NCBI GenBank assembly: GCA_031308135.1
Contig: JAHLJT010009436.1
Location: forward strand, 120,374,608-120,438,607
Direction: 5' to 3'
Source: Acheta domesticus
Taxonomy: Eukaryota > Arthropoda > Insecta > Orthoptera > Gryllidae
DNA length: 64,000 nucleotides
Of this stretch, positions 49,091-61,980 are shown piece after piece. Under the pieces are notes generated by a model. That model was not told where the DNA came from, made no database searches, and saw nothing but the letters and a program-made list of their open reading frames with translations. The translations under genes were made by a program, and so were the position numbers. Each line of letters opens with the position of its first letter. The first letter of the stretch is position 1.

Positions 49091-52003
49091 TTATTTAAAT
49101 TTGTATCTTTTTCGTTTTATTGTTGAAAGCACATGCGATTGTGAATGTGTGTGAGCTACCCGAGGAGAATAGTCGCCATAGCAAGGTAATTAATTATACG
49201 TGTAAATGTTTCCGACTGGTGTGAAGGCATGTTGCTGTGGCGTACAATAGCTCCAAAAAAATCTGTTACAAAAAACAATACAAAAAGCATGAATTTTTAG
49301 AAGTCCATGATAATATCTCTCATTTTCAAGGAAAGGCACAACATCATCCAGTATTGATAAAATATCCTCCAAATACTAATGCTTGTACAAACATGTTTTT
49401 TACTCTATTCAAGTCACTTCAGTTTGCGGTTCGCCAAAGGAGACATAAACCTTGTGCGCCTCAATACGTCCCACCATCATCCCTCATTGGACAGAAAACC
49501 TAAGCAATATTATTTAGAGCAGAAAGAAAGAAGCAAAAATAAGAGAAAATACAATCTTACTCAGATATGAGCCGAATAGTTCAACGTGACTTCTGAGCAT
49601 ATTAGTTCTCATATTTGTTTATTAGATAATTAGAAGGATTGACAAAAGTTAAATTACAGAGCCATAATATTTTCATCGGAGTCCTTAGCTCTTATGATTC
49701 TCACATGCTGATCCAAAGGTAGAAGACTTTTTCTACAAGTAAAGCTACAGGAAACTGGTAGCTTTTTTTCTACGAACTTCACTTCAAAATTTGAACAGTC
49801 TCTTACTGTTTAAACATCGTAACAAAGCACACACTCTTACAACACCAACTTGTTACTAACGAATTGATTTTAAAACAATGTCTGTATGTTACTGTTTATT
49901 CCGTTTAGTAATCCATTTGGAATAAATAGGTCTATTAATATGTTTTGCTGATTACTTTTTAAAATTAACCCAATTGATTCTCACAAAACCATGGCAAAAT
50001 GTTCAACTGTTTCCCACAAATTAATTTTGAAACCGCATTCATTTTGTTACAACAGAATTCGAGGCTCAGTACATTCGAACAAAATGACAAACTCCACCAA
50101 TCTGTAAATGAGAACTAAGAATTACGAAAATTTACAATGAGATTCTTCCACATTTCAGTTTGAATAAAACTGTCATTTCCGGCCAGGCTCACATTTAAGC
50201 AGTTCCAAAGGGAAATATTCGGCCTGTGTTTGAGTGGAATATCACGCTCTCATCGCAACATCTAATCGCAACATTAACAGAAGAGTTACAAAGTAATTAC
50301 TGTATGCATCAAAAACATCAATGTACCGTAATATTAAAATGTTGACGAGTTTATTTATTCCAAAATGCGACAATCACGCTGGAGATGTCGTAATGTACAA
50401 AACGCTCTGCTAGTCCGCATCAACAAACAGTGCAAATAGATTGCAAATTTGGATTGAAATCAGTGGACTATACGAAAAAGGGTATTGTCGAAAAGTGATT
50501 TTACGTTTTAGGGACTTCAAATGCATAAATACATAATGAAGAAATGCCTTGAAAACTACGTATTAAAATATACGCCAATATTACTTCGATAACAATGAGC
50601 AAAATATTTTAAATCAACCAGCAAACAAACTTTCCAAAGGGAACACATTTCACAGCTTGAATGAATTAATAAATTTCATGCATTTCAACATTTTTTTACA
50701 ATATTACAGACTCGCACATTGAAAATTCGTATAAATACGCTAAAATTGTGTATTATATAAACGATATATGAGGCCATTATAACATCATTTCGAATGAGCG
50801 CGTTCCATTAAGACACTATGACGTAATATTACAATGAAAATGGGGCCGCAACAAAATAATTCCATTTCATGTGAAAAGCTATTAGCAAGCTTCGGCTTTT
50901 AAAATGGACCATTATTAACAGATTCCCGTTAAACCCAGAATATGGGGTCATTTCGGAAGATTACCTGCATAAAACAAATTCGTACCTTTATGGTAACATG
51001 CCATTAACAAATCATCTGCATTCTTAATCTCTACATGTTTCATGGCTTAAAATATAATCGATGATGTTCTTGAAAAAGGAAATAATTTGAACATATTTTT
51101 TACAGCAAATAATTACATCATCGAATGTTCCCACAATGCTTTAAATAAATTAGTATATAATCAATGATCTTACGAAAATAAAGAATTTAAAGGTAATCTT
51201 CCTTGGAGAAATTAGTTACATTATTGCATGTTTTTACAATTCAGAGTGAATAACATCGGAGGAGTACCAGAAGACTCAAAAAAGAATACATACACTTCTC
51301 CTTCTCTGAAAAGTCAGTAAAGACAATATCGTATTCTTTTGAACTTATAACTACGTAAACGAAATAAAAAATAAAACAATAGATGATAATATGGTTGAAG
51401 TCGATGTGAGAAGTTGAGAGTATTTCTATGTTTACTACGCATCATTAATCTCTAGCAACGTGGTGTTTTTCAAACCGCATAAACGTCGGATTTCTTTCCT
51501 AATAATAATTTCCCCATTTAAACATTATCGAGTCTATTTCGGAATTATTCGAAAAACATCACGGACGTAGTATTAGTATATGTACCGCTGTGGATCGATT
51601 TACAAACGGCCCATATTTAACACGAGTCATGAACCACAAAAGCAGCGGGGTAGATGTAGGGCAAAGCATCATTGTGGTTAACACAGTGGTCGTTGGCTAG
51701 ATCGCTACTTGCTTCCACCACCCCTCTCGTCACTACCTCTGTGTATACGGAGTGGCGGCTGCGTGTGATTTATGGGAGCAGATAGTACAAGTGGGTGGGG
51801 TGGGTGCGGGTATAGGGGATAAAGGGGTTGCGGCATAGGGGACGAGGGACGTCACCGGCGATGAGAACGATAGTCTAAGCAATAGTCTTATGCCGTTCTA
51901 GTTCCCAACCCTCTTCGCGTTTCACGCTCCACGACCAATGTCGGAGGATATCTTTAGGCAACCCGTGAGACACCTGTGTCTGGCGGGCACTCAACTTTCC
52001 CTA
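49091..52003. other. AT-rich DNA, nothing recognised
   Basis: Short frames near 49190-49570 lack known motifs. A moderately GC-rich part lies at 51640-52080. No RNA gene or element recognised. Confidence 0.4.
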
Positions 52004-52055
52004 CGAAGCAGAACGGCACAAAAGACGGACCTCATATGAGCGCTGTTCTGCTTCG
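52004..52055. other. Perfect 11-bp hairpin
   Basis: CGAAGCAGAAC (52004-52014) pairs with GTTCTGCTTCG (52045-52055) across a 30-nt loop. Possible small-RNA precursor or transposon end; unassigned. Confidence 0.6.
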
Positions 52056-53698
52056 AGCGTTGGCTACCATCAATTTAGCACTTTGACCTCCGATGTCATG
52101 TTGCCTGGTAACAGGCAAATATAAAATTCATTTCTCACTTCTTAAAGTAGCATAATCTACGCTAAAATCAACGGTTATGTAAACAAAACTACTAAATTTG
52201 GCGACAATTATTTAACAATAATAAAACAATAATAAAACGCAAAACTATAAAATGACTAAATTACGAATACAATTTTAGTTTTACTGTATCAATGAAGGAC
52301 ACAGAACGCGAAGATTAATTTAAATCATCAGTTCTTTGCTCCTGATAGAGAAATCGATTTCGTAAATGGAAAAATATTTAATACCTGTATCCTGTATTTC
52401 TAATAAGTCATTGAAGGAGTTCAATAACTTACATAGTGGACTTTCTATCACAACCTAGCAAGATTATCCATATTTTGAAGGAAATGTTCGGCACAAATGT
52501 TCCTTTTTCTACTCTTATTTCATAATTCTCCTATTAGATGGGTGCAGCTCCTTGGACAATGATACTGCTTCATTTTAATACAGGTGTTCCATCAATCAGA
52601 GAAGTTTACAGTTTAAAAGTAATCATTGGTCATAGTTCTATTAAATGTTTCATTGGATTATTGTGCTTAAACTACACCTGGAGAGGAGAGGGACAGTAAA
52701 CCACAGATGTCCTTCCGTTTCAAGAATCAGAAGGAAATCAGAAGAGTGAGTCTCTCTACGAAAACTATCAGTCACTAAGGTGGCAAGGAATTATATCAAA
52801 TGCTGAAATTTGATGACATTTTTTAATAAATTGAAACTTAACTTCACTCCTGTAATAATCATTTGAAGTGGGACTACATTTATGATTAACCAATGTCATC
52901 CGGGAGATTGGGTGACTGTCCGCTAGGTGGCGTTGGTTGAACACTGTAGTTCAGCTACCACCATTCAATGGAAAAGTTTAACTTATAATAGCTATTATTA
53001 GTGTTAGAAATAGTACTGAAACTCAATGTAATGGGTACTAATACATTCGACTGGTGTTTAAGATACTGCTCGTTCCTCGCTCGTATCGTAATCAAACTCA
53101 TGTATTATACCGATCTTAGCATAATTGTTTTATAATATACCACTTATTTTACTCTTTTTATTACCACTATTTTACTCTTCATTATACAATTTCCCCTTTT
53201 TCTTAAATATATTGTTTTCTTTTTACCGAGACACTTATTCCAAAAATATTACCATAAAACATGTAACCCAGAAGTGCTATTTTCAGGCATAAAATTAGAA
53301 CACATACTAATAGCTGCAAATTTGTAGCAAACAAACATTATACAATATACCTAATCACCAATACACTTTCCAGAAAGTAAAGCATACCAAATAATGTTAC
53401 AAGTACTACGTTTAAAAATGAAGAGACACATTGTATTGTTTTACCTCTTCTTGCGTGGCACAAGCAAGACAATGTCAACTGTTTTCAACAACGAACAGCA
53501 AAATATAATCTTCCTACGAAGCCCAAATCTGTCGTTAACATAACTGAGAACATTCTTTTCAGGGAACATGTATAGTCACATATACACAACACACTGGGTA
53601 ATGTTCACGCAAATATAAATTTAATAGCAAAAGCAAGCAGCAAAAACGCAGCGACCTGTTTCCCACCGCGCATTTCCACATTCTTGCCTCCACCTCGA
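52056..53698. other. AT-rich DNA, nothing recognised
   Basis: No gene, RNA or element recognised. Confidence 0.4.
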
Positions 53699-53721
53699 AG
53701 TGCAAGAATATTTCTTGCACT
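53699..53721. other. Perfect 10-bp hairpin with 3-nt loop
   Basis: AGTGCAAGAA, loop TAT, TTCTTGCACT. Tight inverted repeat in otherwise ordinary sequence; function unknown. Confidence 0.75.
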
Positions 53722-54770
53722 CCAGCAAGCATATGCGTTTTAGATTCTGGAGATCTCTGATACTGCGCTCAAACAGACGTTACTTTGGCGCCCACATCAG
53801 AGTCCGCAGCTCTCCAAAGCGGAAAAGTGAAGTCGTTACGCGTGCGAACGTTGATGCAATCTGCGCAAACGAAACGATGAGCTACCGCGGTCACAATCTG
53901 CGCCTGTGCGCGACGCGTCGGCCATTTCCACAGCGCATGTGGGTGCGCTCCCCCCCCCCCCCACGGGCTCATTTTAAAACAGATTCTCAATAATTCAGTA
54001 TTCAAATCCAGCCAATATACACGGACGCAATATCAACCTGTGTTTGCAGGTGCGTATTAAACAGCAATAAACATCAATTACACCCTTGAACTTTAATGTA
54101 GTTTAACTCGAACACAGTCGCGTATTATCGGGGCAGCCAATGCCCCGAACATATCGACAATCCGAACATGCGCTGGGATGAATTAGCTTGCGTCGCATGG
54201 GTGGCCGTTCGTATTTTCTGCGAGTGATTGTGCGTTTGCAGTGCTGGCAATTCTGAATCCTCGTTGGAAGAAGTGTTTTAGGTAATAATCACAAGTATTT
54301 GCAGTCCGTTTCTACACCTCGAAAATATAAAACATATTCACTTCATTGGACCTCACAGGATTGTATTGTATTTTACAGTAGAGGGAGATAGATAAATGAT
54401 ATATTGCGCATATAAATGATCGCATGTGCGAATTCAAGTGCGAGGAATCAAATTAAATTCGAAATTAATTTTGTCCCATAAAAGTGAAGATAACATGAAA
54501 GAAAATAGGAATGCTTTTTCTTACAAAGGCATTGAGGAAATGGAGATCAAATAACTTCCATCTTGAAATTAATAAAACTAGTTTCAATCGACTACAGCAA
54601 AAACAAATTGTTCAAAACAGACATCCGGGAATCAACATGTTTTCTTCCAGGTTTGTGCAACCCCATAACCGAAATCCTACATTACATAATAACTCTTTTT
54701 AGCCGAAGTACTTTAACTACAACAATTAACGTTGCGTCTGTTACAAAGTCCGCTGATCCCAAGCAGCACG
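53722..54770. other. Mixed DNA with a C-run
   Basis: A C homopolymer of about 13 bases ends at 53962. Otherwise nothing recognised. Confidence 0.4.
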
Positions 54771-55075
54771 CAAATGTGCAGAGTCGCTTCCGGTGTTCCA
54801 AATGGCACTTGACGCGCATGGCGACGGCAGCCGCGTCCGCCTCGTTGTTCAATAGACGCCGCCAGGCTTCATTAGCGCACGGGGCGCCACGCGCGGGAGG
54901 GCGCGCGCGGGTCGAGGCGCGGCGCGGCAAAGCGAACGCGGGACGCCAGCGCGCGCGGGGGGCTTTATTTTGACTTGGAATTGGGAGCGAGGAATTCGAT
55001 TTCCGCCGGCTGATGCGAGCCGTTTAGCCTCCCTCTCTGGCTGCGGGCCCGCGCGCGTCATTGGTAGCGGTGGGA
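54771..55075. other. CpG-rich island
   Basis: GC-dense at 54870-54962 (gcgcgcgg runs). Frames on both strands are Arg/Ala-rich with no recognisable domain. Confidence 0.5.
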
Positions 55076-55355
55076 GTGACCATCTCCAGATGCAAGCACT
55101 AGATCTCGTTTCGCGTAGACCTAGATAATTTCATATTCTTATTTGAAAACTGGGAAATACCGATACGTATATATACGCCCCGCCCCTAAATGCTTATTTT
55201 CACTTTATCATCAATGTTATCCATTTTCAAGACATTTGCAATCAAAATGAAATAAATAAAAACCAAGTGTGTAACAATGAGATGTTAGATATGTGAGTTC
55301 ACTTATTATTTGTCTAACCACAAACGTAAGGTCTAAAAATTTATTTTGCTGCACT
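55076..55355. other. AT-rich spacer
   Basis: Nothing recognised. Confidence 0.4.
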
Positions 55356-55365
55356 GGATGACTTT

Positions 55366-55630
55366 TCCTCCCTCGGTGGCTCATTGGTTAGCATGCTTGC
55401 TTTCTACGGCGCAACCCAGGATTTGATTCCCGGCCGAGGCACATTATACCTGTGCGCTTTCCATACAAATGTCCCAGTATCTATTGCAGTGTGTCGATGA
55501 GAAAGCGCGCCCTAAGATTATGAAGACGATATATGGTAAAGGAATGTCTTCGTGCTAACCACACGAACCCATTATCCCATAGCCGAGAGGCTGAATCACC
55601 GCTGGTTGGCCAAGACCAGTAGCGGGAACA
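55366..55630 (+). mobile_element. tRNA-derived SINE flanked by 10-bp target duplications
   Basis: The 265-bp unit lies between two copies of ggatgacttt (55356-55365 and 55631-55640). Its head looks like a tRNA: CCTCGG (55371-55376) can pair with CCGAGG (55434-55439) as an acceptor stem. Box A is TGGCTCATTGG (55377-55387) and box B GATTTGATTCC (55420-55430), the last with a loop one base longer than usual. A roughly 190-bp tRNA-unrelated body follows. There is no long A or microsatellite tail, unlike the SINE at 1710-1968, so this is a different family. Intact duplications indicate a fairly young insertion. A functional tRNA is unlikely given the altered T-loop and mismatched T-stem. Confidence 0.82.
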
Positions 55631-55640
55631 GGATGACTTT

Positions 55641-55922
55641 ACTTTAAAATAGGTACCAGCAGAATACTGACTTAATGTGACATGAAAACAGCGGGAAATG
55701 AATGTTATGCAGATGAATTGAGTAATCGTCGAATGAAGTACTGATTGGGTTAAAGAGGTTACTTGAACAGAAAACGTAATAGAAAATAGTCGCCAATCAA
55801 ACGAAATGAACTAAAGTATAGACTGCGGGAAGCATGCTCATAATATCAATGTACCAAATGAGAAAATTGGCTTATTAACGTCCACAAAGACCAGTTGAGA
55901 TGTCTAACCACTAAGGATGCAC
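55641..55922. other. AT-rich spacer
   Basis: Nothing recognised between the SINE duplication and the inverted repeat. Confidence 0.4.
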
Positions 55923-56094
55923 CGCACAGCAGGAATCTCGGGTGAAATTGCCAGAGAGGTCGTTGCGCTCTTCATGCGCAACAATTTCCTAATCTGAAGG
56001 GGATCCCACTGCCTAGCAACGCAAGCAACTATTCACCGTCGGCACAAGTTACACAGTCTCGTGTAGCAAAACACTTCGCCGTTCCTGCTGTGCG
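55923..56094. repeat. Nested inverted repeat / possible fold-back element
   Basis: Outer arms CGCACAGCAGGAA (55923-55935) and TTCCTGCTGTGCG (56082-56094) are perfect 13-bp inverted repeats. Inside them GAAATTG and CAATTTC form a second stem, and GTTGCGC with GCGCAAC (loop TCTTCAT) a third. No clear target duplication flanks the outer arms, so MITE status is unproven. Confidence 0.55.
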
Positions 56095-57171
56095 ATTTGT
56101 ACACCGCACTGTGCATACATAAGTGAAAGGACAGGCTGCATCTAGCAGAGAGCACACTAGCAAAGCCGTGCCGAGAGAGCTGGGCGCCAAGATAGGGGTG
56201 AAGCATTAGGAATGGATGAAAAGCACGATACCATCAAATGCAAACGCACGGCAACTTTATACACACAGATCACGGGTGCCTACTTCAATGTCGACAGTAA
56301 CTTCTTAAATAGCACTTAACTAGCGCGCTAACGATACACGGGTGCGTGTACATTATGCATAATTAATGAGGACTCGGGATAAGGGTGCATATCATGCATA
56401 TTTAGCCGATGGTTGCTTGTGAACAGCGCTGGCTTTGAACCCTCACAAGAAATACGTTTTCCCGACTTCCTCTCCAACTATCCGAGCGGAAGGCCGAATG
56501 AGGGGAGAAGGGCAAGTGGGTCGACTTGCCCTTCCTGTAATTTCCTCCTCGTCAAATTATTCAACATTCTCCCTTTCTGTAGGTAAGTCAGGCGGAATAC
56601 AACACAGAACGAATGGAGATTTGATAATAATATTAAGAAGACAATAGCAGAACACGGATCCTTAAAATACGGAACGTTTCAATCACCGCTGTTTCCTATG
56701 GTCTTGGCATTCAAAATGTAATACTGAGAAACGTATTTCTTTGGAGAAAAGTGTAGTTTTTTCACATGAGCTAGATTTACGTTTCTTGACGCTTCTTTTT
56801 TACTGAGCTGGAACTAATCTCAATTAAACTTTGAGTCTACATCGTGGGAGATTTATTTGTATACAAGGTGTTAGGGTTTGTGTATAGGTTAGGGTTTATA
56901 TGTGTACTATCCATGGAGTACAGTCCTGAGAGATGTGCCAATTTCTATTGTCAGTTGGTAATCTGTCAATGGCATTATACGTTAAGAAAATTAAAATGTT
57001 TTTTTTAATGATGGAAGTACAAGCATTACAATAAAAACGATAATGCTTTTCAGGAGAGTGTTATCGTATCATAAGTAAAATGCAGTTCGACTAGTAATGA
57101 GAAAACTATCCAAATCATAGGAAGAGCTAAAATATTCGCAATGTAAAAACTGTACTTTGGACAATAAATGC
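56095..57171. other. AT-rich DNA, nothing recognised
   Basis: Includes two isolated ttagggttt-like motifs near 56870-56910, not an array. Confidence 0.4.

Positions 57172-57209
<38 letters not shown>
57172..57209. repeat. (TA)n microsatellite
   Basis: About 17 ta units. Confidence 0.92.
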
Positions 57210-57214
<5 letters not shown>

Positions 57215-57399
57215 AGGTGGGTATAAAATATCTAATTTAAATAATTTTAAAATTCCCATTCATTATTTCGCAATAAAAACAAATCCATAGACCAGGAAAC
57301 AAACCTTTTCACTGGACATAAGAATCCGGTGACATTGAACAAACCCTCCAATAATATACTGAGAACGCATAGACACCAACGGAGAAAGAAGAAACTCAA

Positions 57400-57770
57400 A
57401 TCTCGGAACGGTCACCCGCTTCCGGCGAAACACGTGCGCCACTATCCCCAATCCGCCAAAGCCCTCGCCGCCCCTCGTCAGGTCACGAGCGAGCGAAGCG
57501 CGCGCGCGCGCATCGGCAGTGTGGCCCCGCCGCTATCGCACGTCTCCGCCGCCGCCGCCCAGTCGCTGCTGCCCGCCCACCCGCCCGCCCGTCCGCCCTG
57601 CCTCGGCGGCGCGCTCGTTCATCATGCGGAGGCTGAGCGGCGCGGCGCGGCGCGGCCGGGGCTGCTTCCAGGGCCTCGGCGTCGGGCGGAGACCGCAGTA
57701 CTTCTGTAGTGTTTTTGCCGCGCGCGCGCGGAGCGACCTAGTTTTCAGAGATGTCGCGATTTACTCCGGA
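57400..57770. other. CpG-rich island
   Basis: GC-dense at 57460-57740 with cgcgcgcg and gccgccgcc runs. A Met codon at about 57624 opens a 67-codon Arg/Gly-rich frame with no recognisable domain. It could be a promoter CpG island on either strand. Confidence 0.5.
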
Positions 57771-58495
57771 ACTTTTCTTCCGTCTGCCTCTTTCCTCGCA
57801 CACAGAAACGCTTATCGCTCGTAGGACAATCTGCCTTGGAAGCGCCTCCCACAAAACGCACAGTAGAAACAGGAAGAAAGCTATTTTACTGCTCCAGTTG
57901 CAAATCTACTTCTAATTTAACGAAGGCATACAGTAGTTTGGAGGAAAACAAAAAAAATTGAAAATCATCTGCACACATCCCACAAATTTCATAGAGGAAA
58001 CAGAAATACGTCGCAGGATGATAAAAAATAGAACTTGAATGATACGAAATAAACGTATTCCATCCAAACCATGCCGTTGCGGTATTCTTATGCACGTAAT
58101 ATTACAGAAATTTTATGAAACGTGGACATGGTCGGAATAGGACCACGGCATATTGCAAGTAGACGGCAGAGTGAACGAACAATGTTCTGACTTGAGTATG
58201 GAATACAATGAATATGCATATAATGGAAAGCAATGAATATAAATCAAGTCAAATAATTTAAAGAACAATGTGAACCACATTTCCGATGCGAAATAAAAAC
58301 TTTGCCCAAATGTGAAATTTCTGTTCATTGCTATTATGCCTCAAGTCATACTTTTCGGAAAATACACGTGGCTTCTGACAACGATTGGATTACTTCTGCA
58401 TATCAATAACACAGAAAAGAAGTCGATTAAAGAACGAGTGTAGGCATTAAAGCAAATGACCGACATAGAAACGAGACCAAAAGCTGAACGAGAGA
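57771..58495. other. AT-rich DNA, nothing recognised
   Basis: No gene, RNA or element recognised. Confidence 0.4.
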
Positions 58496-58574
58496 GCATA
58501 AGAGGTCAGGCACCGCAGACGACCGCGGCACCGCCACCGCTGCCGCCGCTCCCTGCGCAGACAACGGGGCAGCA

Positions 58575-58620
<46 letters not shown>

Positions 58621-58900
58621 TCGCCGTGACGCCGTATGTCAGCGGCGGCGCCCGACGTGCCGTGAAATTAAGCAGAAGAAAGAAACCGCAGCGGGCGCGA
58701 GCGGGCGAGTGGGCGGGGGAGCCTCGAGGGCTTGGGCCCCGCGCGAGGAAACCCGCTCGCGTCGATCGCCCCGACGAGAAAGACCGGGCCCAGGGGAGAA
58801 GGGCCGGCGCGGCCCCGCCAAAGAGCTACGGGAAGAATACTCCCGCGGATCGATTCCCCTCCAGTCCTTCTGACAGAAGACTTGCGGCGTAACGGCTCCT
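58496..58900. other. CpG-rich island with (CGG)n tract
   Basis: Contains about 15 cgg units (58575-58619). The flanking island continues to about 58890 with Arg/Pro-rich frames only. Confidence 0.55.
58575..58619. repeat. (CGG)n microsatellite
   Basis: Uninterrupted run of about 15 units in a CpG island, similar in setting to the (CCG)n tract at 18700. Confidence 0.92.
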
Positions 58901-60160
58901 TATTTCGGGTAATAGAACGTCTTTGCGGTTCACAGCCTCACAAGATGGGAGTCACGAATGATCTGACAGAAATGTACACCTTTTCAAAAATTTCACAGTA
59001 GCGAACACGGAACATTACCGTCCATTACCCATGGGGTTCGCATCCATTTGCATTAAATTAAAGACAGGCATCGGAGCTACATGGAAGAAACAAAAGCACT
59101 CTAATATTGCACAGGGAATTATACGCTTCATTACATAATAAAATCAATACTACTTTGAACATATTAACAATTTATTCGAATGCATTCACGATATTCTGTA
59201 TGACATTTATAAAGAGGTTTGAAAATGTAGTCACTAAGACTATATTCTCTATAAATTTTCTCATTTCCGGAAAAAACAAACATGGAATCTAAAATCTCAG
59301 GATGGCAAGAAAAGTGTTTCATGCAAGTTAGGGGATAGATTTTTATAAAATACACACAGGAGGGAGAAGTAGGAAAGAACCAGTTTTCTTGTAGGAAATA
59401 TGTTTGTTCACAAAAAACATTTAAATGAGACCCATTTGCTAAGAAGCAGAAGTTAGAACCGCAATTACAAAAACGAAGAATTTGCACTGCATGAATGAAA
59501 GGCTGGTGAAAGGCTTTCCTTAATCGACGGCTTGTTTTCCCCATTGAAAGCCGTCACAATCGCCTCGAGCCATTTGCGTAACACCACCAGTTCGCATCGA
59601 AGCGTTGCCAAACCCTAGGATTTCGTCGAATTGCGTGACGGCTGCAGAACTTAATCTGCCCAGCAGTAATACCATCCACATAATCCATAATTAGAGCTCA
59701 CATTAGCAGCCAAACCCCTTGCGATACCCACACACACTACCACCAGATGGCAAGATATCCGACGGCGGCCTTTTGAAGCGGAAATCGAACCGCGAATTTC
59801 AGAGAAAGACTCCCACAGACTGGTCTCGGTTTTATCCGACCGCACAATAAACTTCCTGTGTGCTTTTATTCTCACAACGAAGAACCGAAAGAGCCAGTAC
59901 AGCCGCAGACCGCCAGTTTTATACCAAGCTGGGACAATGAACGCATTAATAAAATTAAAAATGTCGTCCCGAAATCTCGGGATATTACAAGAAAATGCGG
60001 TGCAAGAGAAATGGCAGAGATGGCCTGCTTTTTTCTCGGGACCGCGTAGGAAAGTTTTTCCCGGGGAAATAATTCCGTAACATTGTTACAACGGGAGGAA
60101 CATCGTCGCGTGCATTAACGAAATGTAAAATGGGAATCAGAACGTCGACGGGTTGCGGAT
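58901..60160. other. AT-rich DNA, nothing recognised
   Basis: No coding or RNA evidence; short frames lack motifs. Confidence 0.4.
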
Positions 60161-60560
60161 AAAGCAGATTACGGCGGCGAGACAAATGGACGGCAGGGCA
60201 GCGGCCGATGGACGGCCGGGCCTCGCGGGAGGACGGTGGCGACGCGCTGCGGACGCACGGTGCTGGGTGCGGGGCGCGGGGCAGCGTGCGAGGGGCGAAG
60301 GGCGAGGGCGGCGCTGGCCGACCCATCGGGAGGACGCGGTTTCCTCCGCTAAATAAGCAATCTCCTTAATGCGCAAAAAAAGCAGCTCGGCGAGGCCGCG
60401 TATTACTCATCCACGCCGCGCCGCCTGTCGTCTGGCGCTGGCTCTTGGGTTGGTCCACGGCCGGGGCTGCTGAGGAGCCAGGTTCGAGGCGCCGCCGACG
60501 CCGTCTTATTTTCTCGTCTCCTTCATCAGCGAAACGAGTTTGCGCTTGACTGATATTCAA
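60161..60560. other. CpG-rich island
   Basis: GC-rich at 60170-60345 and 60390-60515, with frames on both strands of biased composition. Confidence 0.5.
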
Positions 60561-61480
60561 TTTCGAAAATGACTTTTATCAAAGTGTAAACATACCGTTT
60601 AGGTTAAGATCACAATTTAGCATATTCTATGTTTTAAACAACATAATAAAAATAATAAATTGATTACACAAAACTACTGCAAACGAAATTATACAATAGG
60701 ATATTCAACAGCAATATTTCTTCAGTCTTTATTCACGTAGTTTACTATATCTCTGATAAAGACATTGTTCATTTTCTTTTTCATTTAATTTGCTTATAAA
60801 TTTACCAGCACTATAATAATATACAGCTTTCACATTATCAATTAGATAAAACATTTGACAACATTGGAGACTTAGAAATATCTCTATACTACTTACACAA
60901 GAAGAGAATAGTGCAGTAATTATTTCTTTTCAGTTGTTGAATGATTGCACAGTTTTCTTAGCGGAAGAAATATGACAAGTAAATCCTTTATTTATAGACA
61001 AATCGTTATGTTTAGTTTAAGTTATGTTGAGATAGGTCAAATATTGGAAGTCGAAGAGAGTTAATTTAAAAAATGTACGAAATTCTAGCTTGTTAAAAAC
61101 AGGAAGGGAGGATGTAGAAACTGCTTTCGACGTAACATCCTCTTCATATTCTTCTGTTTAAAATAACTTCATTGCAATGAATTATCTAAGTCATAATTTA
61201 AAAATAACAATTTAAATTATTATAGTAAAGCAACTTCAGTGAAATTCAGAAAACTTAAAGATGAATACAGAGTGCTTTCACTTAGCAGTTAATAATGTAT
61301 GCAATAATAATCAGTGGCACAAAATTAAAACTTTTGGACAACTTATAGTAGGCATGCAAAGAAGTATCGCATACTAAGAAAAATATCTCTCTCACTTAGG
61401 TTCTCTTAATGTTATAACTATATCAACAACAGAAATTGGTGGTGAATGGCATCCGCCCAAGTTCAATGGGCACTTGAACT
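60561..61480. other. AT-rich DNA, nothing recognised
   Basis: No gene, RNA or element recognised. Confidence 0.4.
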
Positions 61481-61980
61481 AGCAATGAGGCATCGAAAAG
61501 AGGCAGAGGACGTCGAGTGGCGTGGAGCCCTTCCCGTGGGCACGCACCACTGCGCTGACGAGGGGAACCAGCCCCGTGGGGAATGATCAGGGCGCGGTCG
61601 ATACTTGCAGAAGAGTCCCTCGAGTCAATCTTCCCTCTAGAGTTTCAAATTAAAACCGGTCGGGGAGTTCCCTCTCCGTCTTTCTCTCGCCGCTCGTCTT
61701 TTGTCTCCCCTCCCCTCCGTTTCCGTTCGCTCTCTCCCACAGTTTCCCCCGCGACACCTTTCCCCTCTTCGGCCTTCCCGGCCCGACCTCAACTGCCCAT
61801 CGCCGCCCCGACGGTACAGCGACTTGGGCGAGCCGCGCTGCGCAGGCCGACTTCCGAGCACCTGGCGGCGCGGAGCCAACTTTCGGATCCAGGTCATCCG
61901 CAACGCCGTACGTTCTGAGGCCGCCGGACTTCCGCACTCGCATGATGAACAGTCGGAAACGGGCGAACACCTTCACCTAG
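61481..61980. other. CpG-rich island, C/T-rich on plus strand
   Basis: Pyrimidine-rich at 61660-61800, GC-rich to 61930. Ser/Pro/Arg-rich frames; no recognisable domain. Confidence 0.5.

Noticed and set aside
55371..55440. Functional tRNA gene
   Set aside because: T-loop has an extra base, T-stem a mismatch, and the unit continues into a SINE body with target duplications.
56865..56915. Telomere-like TTAGGG motifs
   Set aside because: Only two isolated occurrences, no array, and the insect telomere unit is TTAGG.
57624..57824. Met codon in a CpG island as start of a first exon
   Set aside because: Arg/Gly-rich peptide with no signal peptide or domain and on the plus strand, opposite to the furin exon.
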